From Moorena sp. SIO3H5 (GTDB lineage Bacteria > Cyanobacteriota > Cyanobacteriia > Cyanobacteriales > Coleofasciculaceae), in NCBI RefSeq assembly GCF_010692395.1, contig NZ_JAAHHS010000036.1, positions 1-38,336 of the forward strand: 38,336 nucleotides of DNA. Reading direction: 5' to 3'. The translations under genes were made by a program, and so were the position numbers. A model generated the notes under the pieces. It did not search any database and had not been told where the DNA came from. It was given only the letters and a program-made list of their open reading frames with translations. Positions 9,501 to 18,898 of the stretch are shown one piece after another. Each line of letters starts with the position of its first letter. The stretch's first letter is position 1.

Positions 9501-10811
9501 AAAATTATTACCGCCTCTGAAGATGGCACTGCTAACTTATGGGATAAGGATGGAAACTTAATTAAACCCTTGGAGGGACATTCAGAGCCAGTAAAAAAAG
9601 CCTTGTTTTCCCCAGACGGTAAAAAGATTATTACCGTTAGTGATGATGATACTGCCAAAATTTGGGATTTGGATGGAAAAGTTATCGCTAATTTAATCGG
9701 TCATCAAATATCGGTTACCACTGCAGCGTTTTCTCCCGATGGACAAAAAATTATTACCGCCTCTGATGACTCGACAGTCAAGTTATGGGATATCACCCAA
9801 CAACCCGTTAATTCTACTTTTAGACATTCAGTACCTGTGAATTCTGCTGTGTTTTATCCTAACGGCAACAAAATATTGATAGCCACTACCGATAAAAAGC
9901 CTTATTCATCGGATCTGAGCGTAAAATTGCTCAAGCAACTTCCTTATGACTGTGATATCGAGAAGAACTGTGCTGTAAAAACAGCAGCTTTCTCCCCTAA
10001 TGGTAACTATGGCGATCGCCTGATCATTGATATTAATTTACATGATAACTATAATAACTTAACGATATTCGGTAGCAGTGGTGCTAAATTGGCCAGCTTT
10101 TCCGAAGATGACCAGCAAATTTTCACTACCTCTAACGATCACACTGCCAAGTTATGGGATTTTAGTGGCAGTAAACTTATAGAAATCTCAGAATACAAAG
10201 GACACAAGGGGGTAGTTAATTCCGCTGTGCTATCTCCTAACCGCCAGCAAATCCTTACGGCTTCTAAGGATAAACTGGCGAAGTTGTGGAACTTGAACGG
10301 AGAAATAATTACTAATTTTAAAGGACATAAAGGTGCTGTTAATTCCGCCGTCTTTTCCCCTGATGGTAAAACAATTCTCACCGCTTCAGCAGATGACACC
10401 ATAAAACTGTGGGATTTGAATGGAAAGGAGATCCCAACCTTTGCAGTAAGCCCCGGTAAAGGACATATGTCTGATGTTAATTCAGCGGTGTTTTCTCCCG
10501 ATGGTAAAACAATTCTTTCTGCTTCTGACGATAAAACTGCCAAGTTGTGGGATTTAAACGGTAGGTTAATCCTGGAGATGAAAGACCTTGCTCCTGCTGC
10601 TGTGAACTCTGCCGTCTTTTCTCCCGATGGCACCAAAATCCTCACTGCTTCAAGCAATGGCACTGTCAGCGTGTGGCTGATGCTGGAGGATATTGTTGAG
10701 TGGTTGAAAACAGCTAACATTTATCGGCTGTCAGAAGAAGATTGGGACGAATTTGGTTTAGAGGACAGCGATCCTAGATCAAATCCTACTGATGTCAGAT
10801 ACCCTTATTGA
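6591..10811 (+). CDS. TIR-TIR-TIR-TM-WD40 repeat protein (copy 1)
   Basis: Three TIR domains (DAFISYGRADS; VLICYADQDK; EVFISYSRADSD, each with a later YCxxE), one TM helix (LLIVGVIIAFVAAVGTLIYQI), then many WD40 repeats (AVFSPDGxxILTASxDxTAKLWD). Confidence 0.95.
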   Translation: MKTFFDAFISYGRADSKVFATKLHQRLTELGFRIWFDQQDIPLGVDFQNQIDDGIEKSHNFLFIIAPHSVKSAYCLKEIQLAVKLNKRIIPILHVEPTDCWDKMHPIIQKINWIYFQDNTDDFEKSLAGLLQVIHHQSDYVRQHTEILVKALEWSRHQKQTNYLLIGEERKQAQSWLKVRFDEQQPPCVPTDLQCELICESTKNANNLLTQVLICYADQDKPVMQKIAKTLMRQSFTVWTNKTDIETGTPFQDVINQGIEGADNIVYLISPASVTSDYCQQEITHALDNNKRIIPLLIESTELEGIPPQIRGLQFIDFTTYKDEDKYRIEADKLIKVLHQDERYYSDHKTLLVKAIKWKNQNRNLSILLRGYNLRYYETWLTINQERSLHPPLPLHHEFITESSHQITSSSLEVFISYSRADSDFARQLNEALQIQGKTTWFDQESIPPGSDFQQEIYRGIENCDNFLFIISPRSVNSPYCADEVEYAQSLNKRFVTILHHKVAADLLHPALAKIQWIDFRNYRGDFYANFSELIRTLDTDRDHVHNHTKLSQRSLEWEKNHKTLDLLLRGIEFSIAQKWFLEAERDHKYPPPTPLQKEFFEASNNAIEAAKEAEKQRQAEILSLQEERTKEAKARLAEQNKRVRQQKLLIVGVIIAFVAAVGTLIYQIKQKKLANKNLKLARINNLLSEAKESLPENHKNPTMALRLAEAAYKIDNQGPQVSQVLNRVYHSAIHNRSFFYYANMGHKRDVTSAVFSPDGSIILTASKDTTAKLWNLKGELIKTLEGHSARVNSAVFSTDGNTIVTTSEDKTAKLWDKEGKLLNTLQRHDCNPNSQCQVNSAVFSPDGQTILTASDDNTATLWNKKGKLINTLSGHKDIVVSAVFSPDGQTILTASRDKTAKLWDKDGKFITTLNQDRGLTSAIFSPDGTKIITTSKDKTAKLWKQNGKLIKILKGHNGLVNSALFSQDGKIITASEDGTANLWDKDGNLIKPLEGHSEPVKKALFSPDGKKIITVSDDDTAKIWDLDGKVIANLIGHQISVTTAAFSPDGQKIITASDDSTVKLWDITQQPVNSTFRHSVPVNSAVFYPNGNKILIATTDKKPYSSDLSVKLLKQLPYDCDIEKNCAVKTAAFSPNGNYGDRLIIDINLHDNYNNLTIFGSSGAKLASFSEDDQQIFTTSNDHTAKLWDFSGSKLIEISEYKGHKGVVNSAVLSPNRQQILTASKDKLAKLWNLNGEIITNFKGHKGAVNSAVFSPDGKTILTASADDTIKLWDLNGKEIPTFAVSPGKGHMSDVNSAVFSPDGKTILSASDDKTAKLWDLNGRLILEMKDLAPAAVNSAVFSPDGTKILTASSNGTVSVWLMLEDIVEWLKTANIYRLSEEDWDEFGLEDSDPRSNPTDVRYPY

Positions 10812-10895
10812 TCGTTATCAAAAAAAGGTAGTATTTCCCAGATTCAACTATACTCGAAACTTGAGCATTTGTCCTTACCCACGTTGTCATAATTC

Positions 10896-10909
10896 CCGGT
10901 TATAACTGG
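10896..10909. promoter_or_regulatory. Near-palindrome CCGGTTATAACTGG upstream of DUF4231 copy 2
   Basis: Same motif as 5519..5532, within a conserved ~200-bp upstream region. Confidence 0.4.
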
Positions 10910-11030
10910 GGTGATGAGTCCCCAAACACAATCCATACATGTACCTAACCCTTGTCAAGGTGTTTCTTTCATCCATAACAGTGGGGTATAGGTCTGGGGA
11001 ATCCTCTCAAGTAAACAGGACGAGTCAATC

Positions 11031-12635
11031 ATGGGAAAAAAACGGTCTTATCAGGAACAATTTAAAGAAGAGATAGCTGGGTTGATTGATGGGATTGATC
11101 TATCGGAAATGCAGAAGCGGTTTATCAAAGCTCGCTGGCTCGACCAAGTGTTGTGGTTAGACAAGCGAGCAAATCAGTGTCGCAACCACTATTATTCCCT
11201 GCGAATGCTCACCATTATCGGAGGGGTAATTGTTCCGGCTTTAGTCGGTATCAACAGCAGCGACGGTAAAATCAGAGTAGCCTTGGGTTGGACTGCCTTT
11301 GGACTGAGTCAGGTAGTGGCAATTAGCGCCGCTGTAGAAGAGCTATTTCAATATGGCAAACACTACACTCAGTATCGCAACAGCGCAGAAGCCATGAAGA
11401 TAGAAGGCTGGCAATTTCTTCAGTTAAGCGGACCTTACCGACGTGTAGAAAAGCACACCCAGGCATTTACCCAGTTTTCCTCCCGTGTAGAGGCGATCAT
11501 CAGGAAAGATGTACAAGGATACATCAGCGAGGTTCAGCACGACCAGGAACAGGCCAGGGAGCAAACAGAGTTAATCCTATCTCAAAACCTAACTGAAAAC
11601 CCAGGTCAAAACCTAACTCCAAACCTAGGTATGGCTCAGTCAGAACCCAACGAACAATTACAACAGCAACGGATTCCAGAAGCCAGCCAATTCCCAAATG
11701 ATTTCCCCCTCAGAGGGGGTAACCCTGGTAATCCCTTTCCTCAGGAATTTGACCCAAGCAATACCTTTAATGCTCCAGCCAATCCCTCTGCTAACGATAT
11801 CCCCAGAATCTGGCAGGAAGAAGACGGGGATGAGTTTGTTCATCCTAGCCAAATCAAAGGCAATGGTTTCAAAACCAGCAGTAATGGCGGAACTCCTTCC
11901 ATGGTCTTATTGGATGATTTAGCAACCTCAGCCTCAAACAACACTCCCATGGTTTGGCAAGAAGAGGATGAGGATGAGTTGACTGAAGCTAACCAACTCG
12001 AACAACTCGAAAGCACTCCCTTAACCGAAAACAACAACCATGACCTGACTCCTCCAACTCAGGACTCTCAGGATTCCGTCCCCTGTCGAGCCGAATCCGA
12101 TTTTGTAACCCCGTCAGTAGTTGCGGATATTCTCAAGTGTCCCCTCAAAGATGTCCAGACTTATCTACCAGAGATGCTGGCTGGTCTTGAGGAAAAGAAG
12201 ATTTTAGATAAGCTAACCTTGATTGCTGCGATCGCTACTATCGGTGTCGAAACCGGTGGTTTCCGTCCTATCAATGAATACGGTAATGCCAAATACTTCA
12301 CCAAAATGTACGAAGGTCGCAAAGACTTGGGCAATACCCAACCAGGAGATGGAGCCCGCTATCATGGGCGCGGCTTTATTCAAATTACCGGTCGGGCTAA
12401 CTACAGGGACTACGGCCAAAAAATTGGTCTAGGCAGCACCTTAGAAAAGAATCCGGAACTTGCCCTCAAGCCCAAAATTGCTGCTCAAATTTTAGCCTGC
12501 TATTTCTTGGACCGCAAGGTGTATCAAGCGGCCAGAGATGGAGACTGGCGGAAAGTCCGCAGGCTAGTCAATGGAGGCTACAACGGTTGGGAACAGTTCT
12601 ACACCTTTGTCCAACGAGCTGAGCACATGCTTTAA
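11031..12635 (+). CDS. DUF4231/SLATT-like membrane domain fused to GH19-like chitinase/endolysin domain
   Basis: N-terminus as 5651..6286; long linker; C-terminus IAAIATIGVETGGFRPINEYGNAKYF...PGDGARYHGRGFIQITGRANYRDYGQKIG...RRLVNGGYNGW typical of GH19/lysozyme-like enzymes. Confidence 0.9.
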   Translation: MGKKRSYQEQFKEEIAGLIDGIDLSEMQKRFIKARWLDQVLWLDKRANQCRNHYYSLRMLTIIGGVIVPALVGINSSDGKIRVALGWTAFGLSQVVAISAAVEELFQYGKHYTQYRNSAEAMKIEGWQFLQLSGPYRRVEKHTQAFTQFSSRVEAIIRKDVQGYISEVQHDQEQAREQTELILSQNLTENPGQNLTPNLGMAQSEPNEQLQQQRIPEASQFPNDFPLRGGNPGNPFPQEFDPSNTFNAPANPSANDIPRIWQEEDGDEFVHPSQIKGNGFKTSSNGGTPSMVLLDDLATSASNNTPMVWQEEDEDELTEANQLEQLESTPLTENNNHDLTPPTQDSQDSVPCRAESDFVTPSVVADILKCPLKDVQTYLPEMLAGLEEKKILDKLTLIAAIATIGVETGGFRPINEYGNAKYFTKMYEGRKDLGNTQPGDGARYHGRGFIQITGRANYRDYGQKIGLGSTLEKNPELALKPKIAAQILACYFLDRKVYQAARDGDWRKVRRLVNGGYNGWEQFYTFVQRAEHML

Positions 12636-12683
12636 GTTTCTAGACCAAAATACTCAGGGGATGCAGCTTAGTGTAGACAGTAA

Positions 12684-12713
12684 GCTGACTGCTGACTGCT
12701 GACTGCTGACTGC
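12684..12713. repeat. Heptamer tandem repeat (GCTGACT)n
   Basis: Read directly; the second deletion of copy 1 joins into the equivalent array. Confidence 0.9.
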
Positions 12714-12843
12714 TTAGCAGCTAATGGTAAAACTGTTACCTTAGTATAACCTTAGGGAATTCTATAACTGTAGGTTCTGAAACTTGTGAGCCCAAGTTAC
12801 CCTCAAATAGCTACTACCTAGAATTCCTACTTAACTACCAAAC

Positions 12844-15800
12844 ATGAAGACTTTTTTCGATGCCTTCATCTCCTACGGACGAGCTGATAGCAAAGTATTT
12901 GCTACCAAACTACACCAACGATTAACCGAACTTGGTTTCAGAATCTGGTTTGATCAACAGGATATTCCTCTGGGTGTAGACTTCCAAAATCAAATTGATG
13001 ATGGCATTGAAAAATCCCATAACTTCTTGTTTATCATTGCTCCCCATTCAGTCAAATCTGCCTATTGTCTCAAAGAGATTCAACTCGCCGTTAAACTCAA
13101 CAAACGCATCATCCCTCTACTTCATGTTGAACCTACGGATTGTTGGGATAAGATGCATCCAATTATCCAACAAATTAACTGGGTCTATTTCCGAGATAAT
13201 ACAGAGGATTTTGAAACCTCATTGGCTGGGTTACTCCAGGTAATCCACCATCAAAGTGATTATGTCAGACAACATACGGAAATTTTAATCAAGGCATTGG
13301 AGTGGTCTAGACATCACAAACAAACCAACTACTTGTTAATTGGAGAAGAGCAAAAACAGGCTCAATCTTGGCTAAAAGTTAGGTTTACTGATCAGCAACC
13401 TCCTTGTGTTCCTACAGACCTACAGTGTGAGTTGATTTGTGAAAGCACCAAGAATGCCAATAACCTTCTGACCCAGGTATTTATCTGCTACGCCGATCAA
13501 GATAAGCCGGTGATGCGGAAAATTGCTAAAACCTTAATGCGGAAAAGCTTTACTGTTTGGACGAATAAGACCGATATTCAAACCGGTACCCCATTCCAAG
13601 ACGTAGTCTATCAAGGTATTGAGGGAGCTGATAATATTGTCTACTTAATCTCACCTGCTTCCCTGAAATCAGACTATTGTCAGCAAGAAATCACCCACGC
13701 CTTGGTTAACAACAAACGGATTATTCCCCTCTTGATTGAATCCATAGAACTAGAGTGCATACCTACCCAGATCAGAGCGTTACAATTTATTGACTTTACT
13801 ACCTATAATGATGAAGCGAAATACCGCATTGATGCTGACAAAATGATTAAGGTATTGCATCAGGATGAGCCCTACTACTCAGACCATAAGAGGTTATTAG
13901 TAAAGGCGATTAAATGGAAAAATCAAAATCGTAATTCCAGTATTTTACTGCGGGGATACAATTTGCGATATTATCAAAATTGGCTCACTCTTAATCAGCA
14001 ACGCAACTCTTATCCTCCCTTACCCCTTCATCACGAATTTATTACTGAAAGTAGCCATCAAATCCCCTCATCCTCTTTAGAAGTATTTATCTCCTATTCC
14101 CGAGCAGATTCCGATTTTGCCCGTCAGTTAAACGAGGCACTCCAGATGCAGGGAAAAAGCACTTGGTTTGACCAAGAAAGTATTCCTACAGGGAGTAATT
14201 TTAAGCAGGAAATCTATCGGGGTATTGAAAATTCTGACAACTTTATATTTATCATTTCCCCTCGCTCAGTCAATTCACCCTATTGTGCAGATGAGGTGGA
14301 ATACGCCGAGAGTTTAAATAAACGGTTTGTGACTATATTACATCACGAAGTAGCAGTAGACGTGTTACATCCGGAATTAGCTAAGATACAGTGGATAGAC
14401 TTTAGAAATTATCGGGGAGATTTTTATGCCAATTTCAGTGAATTGATCAGAACCCTAGATACTGACCGAGACCATGTCCATAACCACAGCAAGTTGTCTC
14501 AGCGATCCTTGGAATGGGAAAAAAACCACAAAAGTCCTGACTTGCTGTTGCGGGGGATTGAGTTTTCCATTGTCCAAAACTGGTTGCTGGAAGCTGAGCA
14601 AGATCATAAATATCCTCCCCCAACTCCTTTACAGAAGGAATTTTTTGAAGCCAGTAACAACACTATTGAAGCGTCAAAAGAAGCCGAAAAACAGCGACAA
14701 GCAGAAATCTTACGGTTGCAAGAGGAACGTACAAAGGAAGCAAAAGCACGACTAGCAGAACAGAAGAAAAGACTTAGACAACAAAAATTATTTATTGTCG
14801 GAGTCATTATAGCATTGGTAGCAGCTGTTGCCACTCTTATCCATCAAATTCAAGAAAAAAAGTTGGCTGAAAATAACCTCAAAATTGCTAAAGCCAAGCA
14901 TCTTCTCTCAGAAGCAAAGACGTTTTTAAAACGACACCCGACGAAAGCTTTACGCATTGCCGAGGCTGCTTATAAGATTGACAATACCCATCAAGTGCCT
15001 GAGGTTTCACAATTGCTGAGTATAGCCTACCATTCAGCAATTCATCGCCGCTTCTTTTTTTACTCTGCCAATATGCGACATAAAAGGGCTGTGACTAGTG
15101 CAGTATTCTCGCCGGATGGTAATATAATTCTCACGGCTTCAGAGGATACCACAGCAAAATTGTGGAATCTCAAGGGGGAGCGAATCACTACCTTAGCCGG
15201 ACATTCTGCTAGGGTTAATTCTGCTGTATTTTCCCCAGATGGCAATACAATAGTGACTACCTCACAGGATAAAACGGCTAAGTTGTGGGATAAGGAAGGC
15301 AATTTGCTCAATACCTTACGAGGGCATGATTGCCTCCGCAACGGTCAGTGCCAGGTTAATTCTGCCGTTTTTTCCTCAGATGGTCAGACAATTCTCACCG
15401 CTTCTGATGATAAGACGGCAAAATTATGGGATAAACAGGGACAACTAATTAATACCTTGAGCGGGCATAAAGATATCGTCGTCTCTGCCATCTTTTCTCC
15501 TAATGGTCAGACAATTCTCACCGCTTCACGGGACAAAACTGCCAAATTATGGGATAAGGATGGGAATTTGATCACAACTCTAGATCAGGATAGCTGTTGG
15601 CATGTACATATAAAGGATTATCATTGCGGTCTTACCTCTGCGGTATTTTCTCCAGACGGAACTCACATTATCACTACCAGTAAAGATAAGACAGCTAAGT
15701 TGTGGGACCACAATGGCAAGCTTATCAACATAGTTAAGGGACATACCGGTTGGGTTAATTCAGCGTTCTTTTCCCAAGACGGTGATCAAATCCTTACTGC

Positions 15801-17112
15801 TTCTGAAGATGGCACTGCTAAGTTATGGGATAAGGATGGAAACTTAATTAAAACCTTTGCAGGACATTCAGATGCAGTCAAAAAAGCCTTGTTTTCCCCA
15901 GACAGTAATCACATTATTACCGTTAGTTATGATAATACTGCCAAAATTTGGGATTTGGATGGAAACGCGATCGCTAATTTAATCGGTCATCAATTATCGG
16001 TTACTACTGCAGCGTTTGCTCCCCATGGAGACAAACTCATCACCGCCTCTGATGACTCTACAGTAAAGTTATGGGATATCACCCAACAACCCGTTAATTC
16101 TAGTTTTAGACATTCAGCAGCTGTGAATTCTGCTGTGTTTTCTCCTGACGGCACAAAAATATTGACAGCCACTACCGATAAAAACGCTTATTTATGGGAT
16201 CTGAGCGGAAAATTGCTCAAGCAACTTCCTCATGACTGTGATGTCTGGAATCACTGTGCTGTAAAAACAGCAGCTTTTTCCCCTAATGGAAATTATATTA
16301 TCACGACTTCCGATGATGGCAAAACCCGGTTATGGAATGGAAAAGGCGATCGCCTGATCATGGCTATTAATTTACATGATCACTATAATAACTTAACGAT
16401 ATTTGGTAGGAATGGTGCTAAATTTTCCAGCTTTTCCCAAGATGACCAGCAAATTCTCACTACCTCTTATGATCAAACTGCCAAGTTATGGAATTTTAGT
16501 GGCAGTGAACTTATAGAAATATCAGAGTACAAAGGACACAAGGGGGTAGTTAATTCCGCTGCGCTATCTCCTAACCGCCAGCAAATACTTACCGCTTCTA
16601 ACGATAAACTTGCGAAGTTGTGGAACGTAAACGGAGAAATAATTACTGATTTTAAAGGACATAAAGATGCTGTTAATTCTGCCGTCTTTTCCCCTGATGG
16701 TAAAACAATTCTCACTGCTTCAGAAGATCACACCATAAAGCTGTGGGATTTGAATGGAAACGAGATCCGAACCTTTGGAGGAGGTCGTGAGAAAGGACAT
16801 AAGTTTGATGTTAATTCAGCGGTGTTTTCTCCCGATGGTAAAACAATTCTCTCTGCTTCTTCTGATAAAACTGCCAGGTTGTGGGATTTAAACGGTAGGT
16901 TAATCCTGGTGATGAGAAACAATAATGCTGCTGTGAACTCCGCCGTGTTTTCTCCCGATGGCACCAAAATCCTCACTGCTTTCAGCAATGGGAATGCCAG
17001 GGTGTGGCTCAAGCCGGAGGCTATATATGAGTGGTTGCAAACAGCTAAAATTTATGAGCTGTCACCAGGAGATCGGAAGGTGTTTGGTTTAGAGGACAGG
17101 TATTCTAGATAA
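12844..17112 (+). CDS. TIR-TIR-TIR-TM-WD40 repeat protein (copy 2)
   Basis: Same architecture as 6591..10811; first ~90 aa identical. Confidence 0.95.
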   Translation: MKTFFDAFISYGRADSKVFATKLHQRLTELGFRIWFDQQDIPLGVDFQNQIDDGIEKSHNFLFIIAPHSVKSAYCLKEIQLAVKLNKRIIPLLHVEPTDCWDKMHPIIQQINWVYFRDNTEDFETSLAGLLQVIHHQSDYVRQHTEILIKALEWSRHHKQTNYLLIGEEQKQAQSWLKVRFTDQQPPCVPTDLQCELICESTKNANNLLTQVFICYADQDKPVMRKIAKTLMRKSFTVWTNKTDIQTGTPFQDVVYQGIEGADNIVYLISPASLKSDYCQQEITHALVNNKRIIPLLIESIELECIPTQIRALQFIDFTTYNDEAKYRIDADKMIKVLHQDEPYYSDHKRLLVKAIKWKNQNRNSSILLRGYNLRYYQNWLTLNQQRNSYPPLPLHHEFITESSHQIPSSSLEVFISYSRADSDFARQLNEALQMQGKSTWFDQESIPTGSNFKQEIYRGIENSDNFIFIISPRSVNSPYCADEVEYAESLNKRFVTILHHEVAVDVLHPELAKIQWIDFRNYRGDFYANFSELIRTLDTDRDHVHNHSKLSQRSLEWEKNHKSPDLLLRGIEFSIVQNWLLEAEQDHKYPPPTPLQKEFFEASNNTIEASKEAEKQRQAEILRLQEERTKEAKARLAEQKKRLRQQKLFIVGVIIALVAAVATLIHQIQEKKLAENNLKIAKAKHLLSEAKTFLKRHPTKALRIAEAAYKIDNTHQVPEVSQLLSIAYHSAIHRRFFFYSANMRHKRAVTSAVFSPDGNIILTASEDTTAKLWNLKGERITTLAGHSARVNSAVFSPDGNTIVTTSQDKTAKLWDKEGNLLNTLRGHDCLRNGQCQVNSAVFSSDGQTILTASDDKTAKLWDKQGQLINTLSGHKDIVVSAIFSPNGQTILTASRDKTAKLWDKDGNLITTLDQDSCWHVHIKDYHCGLTSAVFSPDGTHIITTSKDKTAKLWDHNGKLINIVKGHTGWVNSAFFSQDGDQILTASEDGTAKLWDKDGNLIKTFAGHSDAVKKALFSPDSNHIITVSYDNTAKIWDLDGNAIANLIGHQLSVTTAAFAPHGDKLITASDDSTVKLWDITQQPVNSSFRHSAAVNSAVFSPDGTKILTATTDKNAYLWDLSGKLLKQLPHDCDVWNHCAVKTAAFSPNGNYIITTSDDGKTRLWNGKGDRLIMAINLHDHYNNLTIFGRNGAKFSSFSQDDQQILTTSYDQTAKLWNFSGSELIEISEYKGHKGVVNSAALSPNRQQILTASNDKLAKLWNVNGEIITDFKGHKDAVNSAVFSPDGKTILTASEDHTIKLWDLNGNEIRTFGGGREKGHKFDVNSAVFSPDGKTILSASSDKTARLWDLNGRLILVMRNNNAAVNSAVFSPDGTKILTAFSNGNARVWLKPEAIYEWLQTAKIYELSPGDRKVFGLEDRYSR

Positions 17113-17125
17113 AATCCTGACGATA

Positions 17126-18769
17126 TCAAAAACCATAACTCCACCTTGCCCGATGGCCTCGGGCATCAATATGGGTGAAACAACTGGCACTGGCTAGACC
17201 ACCTCGGGAACCCCACCAGGAATCCAGGCGTTTATTCACCGACATTGGCGATATCCCCTCAACGACAAAATCCACAGCATCCCCAGAAAGATGACGGGAG
17301 CGTGTAGCACCACCAACTTGGCGATTGGTTACTGGGTCGCGATACCAAGAGTTAACCACGATGGGGCGATTGCCAAAGTATTCCCTAACTTCCTCCATGA
17401 CCTCAGCAATTTTGAAAATGTTCTCCACAATACTTTTGTTCGTAGGAATGCGAGTACCATTTTTAGTTGCCTCTGCCCAACTAAAGTGACCACCAGTGAT
17501 AATCGGCTCTGATAGGTAAAAGGTTTTGTCATATCCAGGCAACTGAATTGGACCAGTCTTGTTAGAGTTAATCTTAATTAAGTCAGATTGTTGTTCATCC
17601 TTAGGTGCGTTATCGGGTTCACTCCCTTCAATTTCAACATGGTCACAGAAGACGTACCAGGTTTTTAATGGTGGTGTGCCTAAAGCAACATTAGCCAGGA
17701 CTACCTGAATATGCTTATTCTCCGCTGGCTGATCCGATGTAATATCAAACTCCGTGTTTGCCTTGACGAAAACTTTTTGTGAGTCCTTGAGCTGATAGGA
17801 CTGCTGGCTACTTGTTTTAAACACAGTATCGCTCAGTACTTTTAGCCTAATCCCTGTATGTGGCCTAGTGCCTCGACTCTCTGGTTTCCGAGATTGTTGC
17901 GGAAGTACAAAATTAGTGGGTAACTGAGTGCCATTGGAAAGTTGTACAACAGCAGACTTTCCCACAGAGACTAATTTGCGATCAGCATCATCCTGCCAGC
18001 GACGAGCAAATTCAGTGAGCACTGATGGCGACTGCTGTTGTTGCAGCCAAGCTAGTGCTGCATCTTGATGAGGCAGTTTCCCATAACCTCTGAGCATATC
18101 CAGGAACTGAATTGATCCCGTGTTCCTTGGCTGTTGCCAATTAACAGAACTTTGTGGAGTGGCAAACTGTAACCGTTGATTAAGCATTCCTTGGTAATAC
18201 AAATACCAAACAATTGCTGCTGCTCCTATCTTGTACCCTTGACCATAGGAATCATTATTGTTACCTATCAGGGATTGATTCCAATACTGTGAGCTACTAA
18301 AGTGATTGGTGCCATTCCAAAGATACTCGGAATTTTTACCCCCCTTAGCATCACAGAAATTATTCCATAGCTCAAACCCCCATAGCATTGCGCCGATTGA
18401 GTGGTCTTTGGCAGTGTGGAACTGTTTCCAGCGCAGTGCATCAATCGCACTCTCAACAAAGGTGTATTGTTGTCCGTTAGCTGGTGGAGCAATGGGTCTT
18501 CCTTGTGGGTAGCGAATTGTTCTATTAGTTAAAGAATCGCCATTGTGCAAATGAGTGTCTCGAAAGTCCAGCTCTCGATAGTGCAAAATTCCGACAAACC
18601 ACCAAGGCACTCCTGTTTGCCGCTCCACTAATCCGTAGTCTCCTTGCCGTTGGAGGATTTCTTGAACAATGCGGCCAGTTGGTTCTAGGCAGCTTCGCCT
18701 GAGCTGACAAGTAGCAAAAAGTTGTTCATATTGAGGTTTGAGAGTACGAAGTCGCAAATCGCTAGACAT
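17126..18769 (-). CDS. Peptidoglycan hydrolase: muramidase-like N-terminal domain plus C-terminal M15 peptidase
   Basis: N-terminal TGVPWWFVGILHYRELDFRDTHLHNGDSLTNRTIRYPQGRP...; C-terminal VVNSWYRDPVTNRQVGGATRSRHLSGDAVDFVV...FTHIDARG (SxHxxGxAxD...H zinc motif). Confidence 0.85.
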   Translation of the reverse strand: MSSDLRLRTLKPQYEQLFATCQLRRSCLEPTGRIVQEILQRQGDYGLVERQTGVPWWFVGILHYRELDFRDTHLHNGDSLTNRTIRYPQGRPIAPPANGQQYTFVESAIDALRWKQFHTAKDHSIGAMLWGFELWNNFCDAKGGKNSEYLWNGTNHFSSSQYWNQSLIGNNNDSYGQGYKIGAAAIVWYLYYQGMLNQRLQFATPQSSVNWQQPRNTGSIQFLDMLRGYGKLPHQDAALAWLQQQQSPSVLTEFARRWQDDADRKLVSVGKSAVVQLSNGTQLPTNFVLPQQSRKPESRGTRPHTGIRLKVLSDTVFKTSSQQSYQLKDSQKVFVKANTEFDITSDQPAENKHIQVVLANVALGTPPLKTWYVFCDHVEIEGSEPDNAPKDEQQSDLIKINSNKTGPIQLPGYDKTFYLSEPIITGGHFSWAEATKNGTRIPTNKSIVENIFKIAEVMEEVREYFGNRPIVVNSWYRDPVTNRQVGGATRSRHLSGDAVDFVVEGISPMSVNKRLDSWWGSRGGLASASCFTHIDARGHRARWSYGF

Positions 18770-18845
18770 TTTTATTTTGACTTTAGGACTAAATACAACT
18801 GTTAGGGGGAGTTATTCTGGGTGAGGTACAAAATTTTGGGTTTTA

Positions 18846-18898
18846 GGGAGTAGGGAGTAGGGAGTAGGGAGCAGGGAGCAGGGAGCAGAGAGCAGGGG
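18846..18898. repeat. Heptamer tandem repeat (GGGAGTA/GGGAGCA)n
   Basis: Read directly. Confidence 0.95.

Noticed and set aside
10139-10720. Long antisense ORFs in the WD40 regions (also 8813..9091, 9335..9658, 15060..15341, 16473..16715, 16728..17012)
   Set aside because: Repetitive LPSGENTAELT-type translations are mirror images of the WD40 coding repeats; no independent coding evidence.
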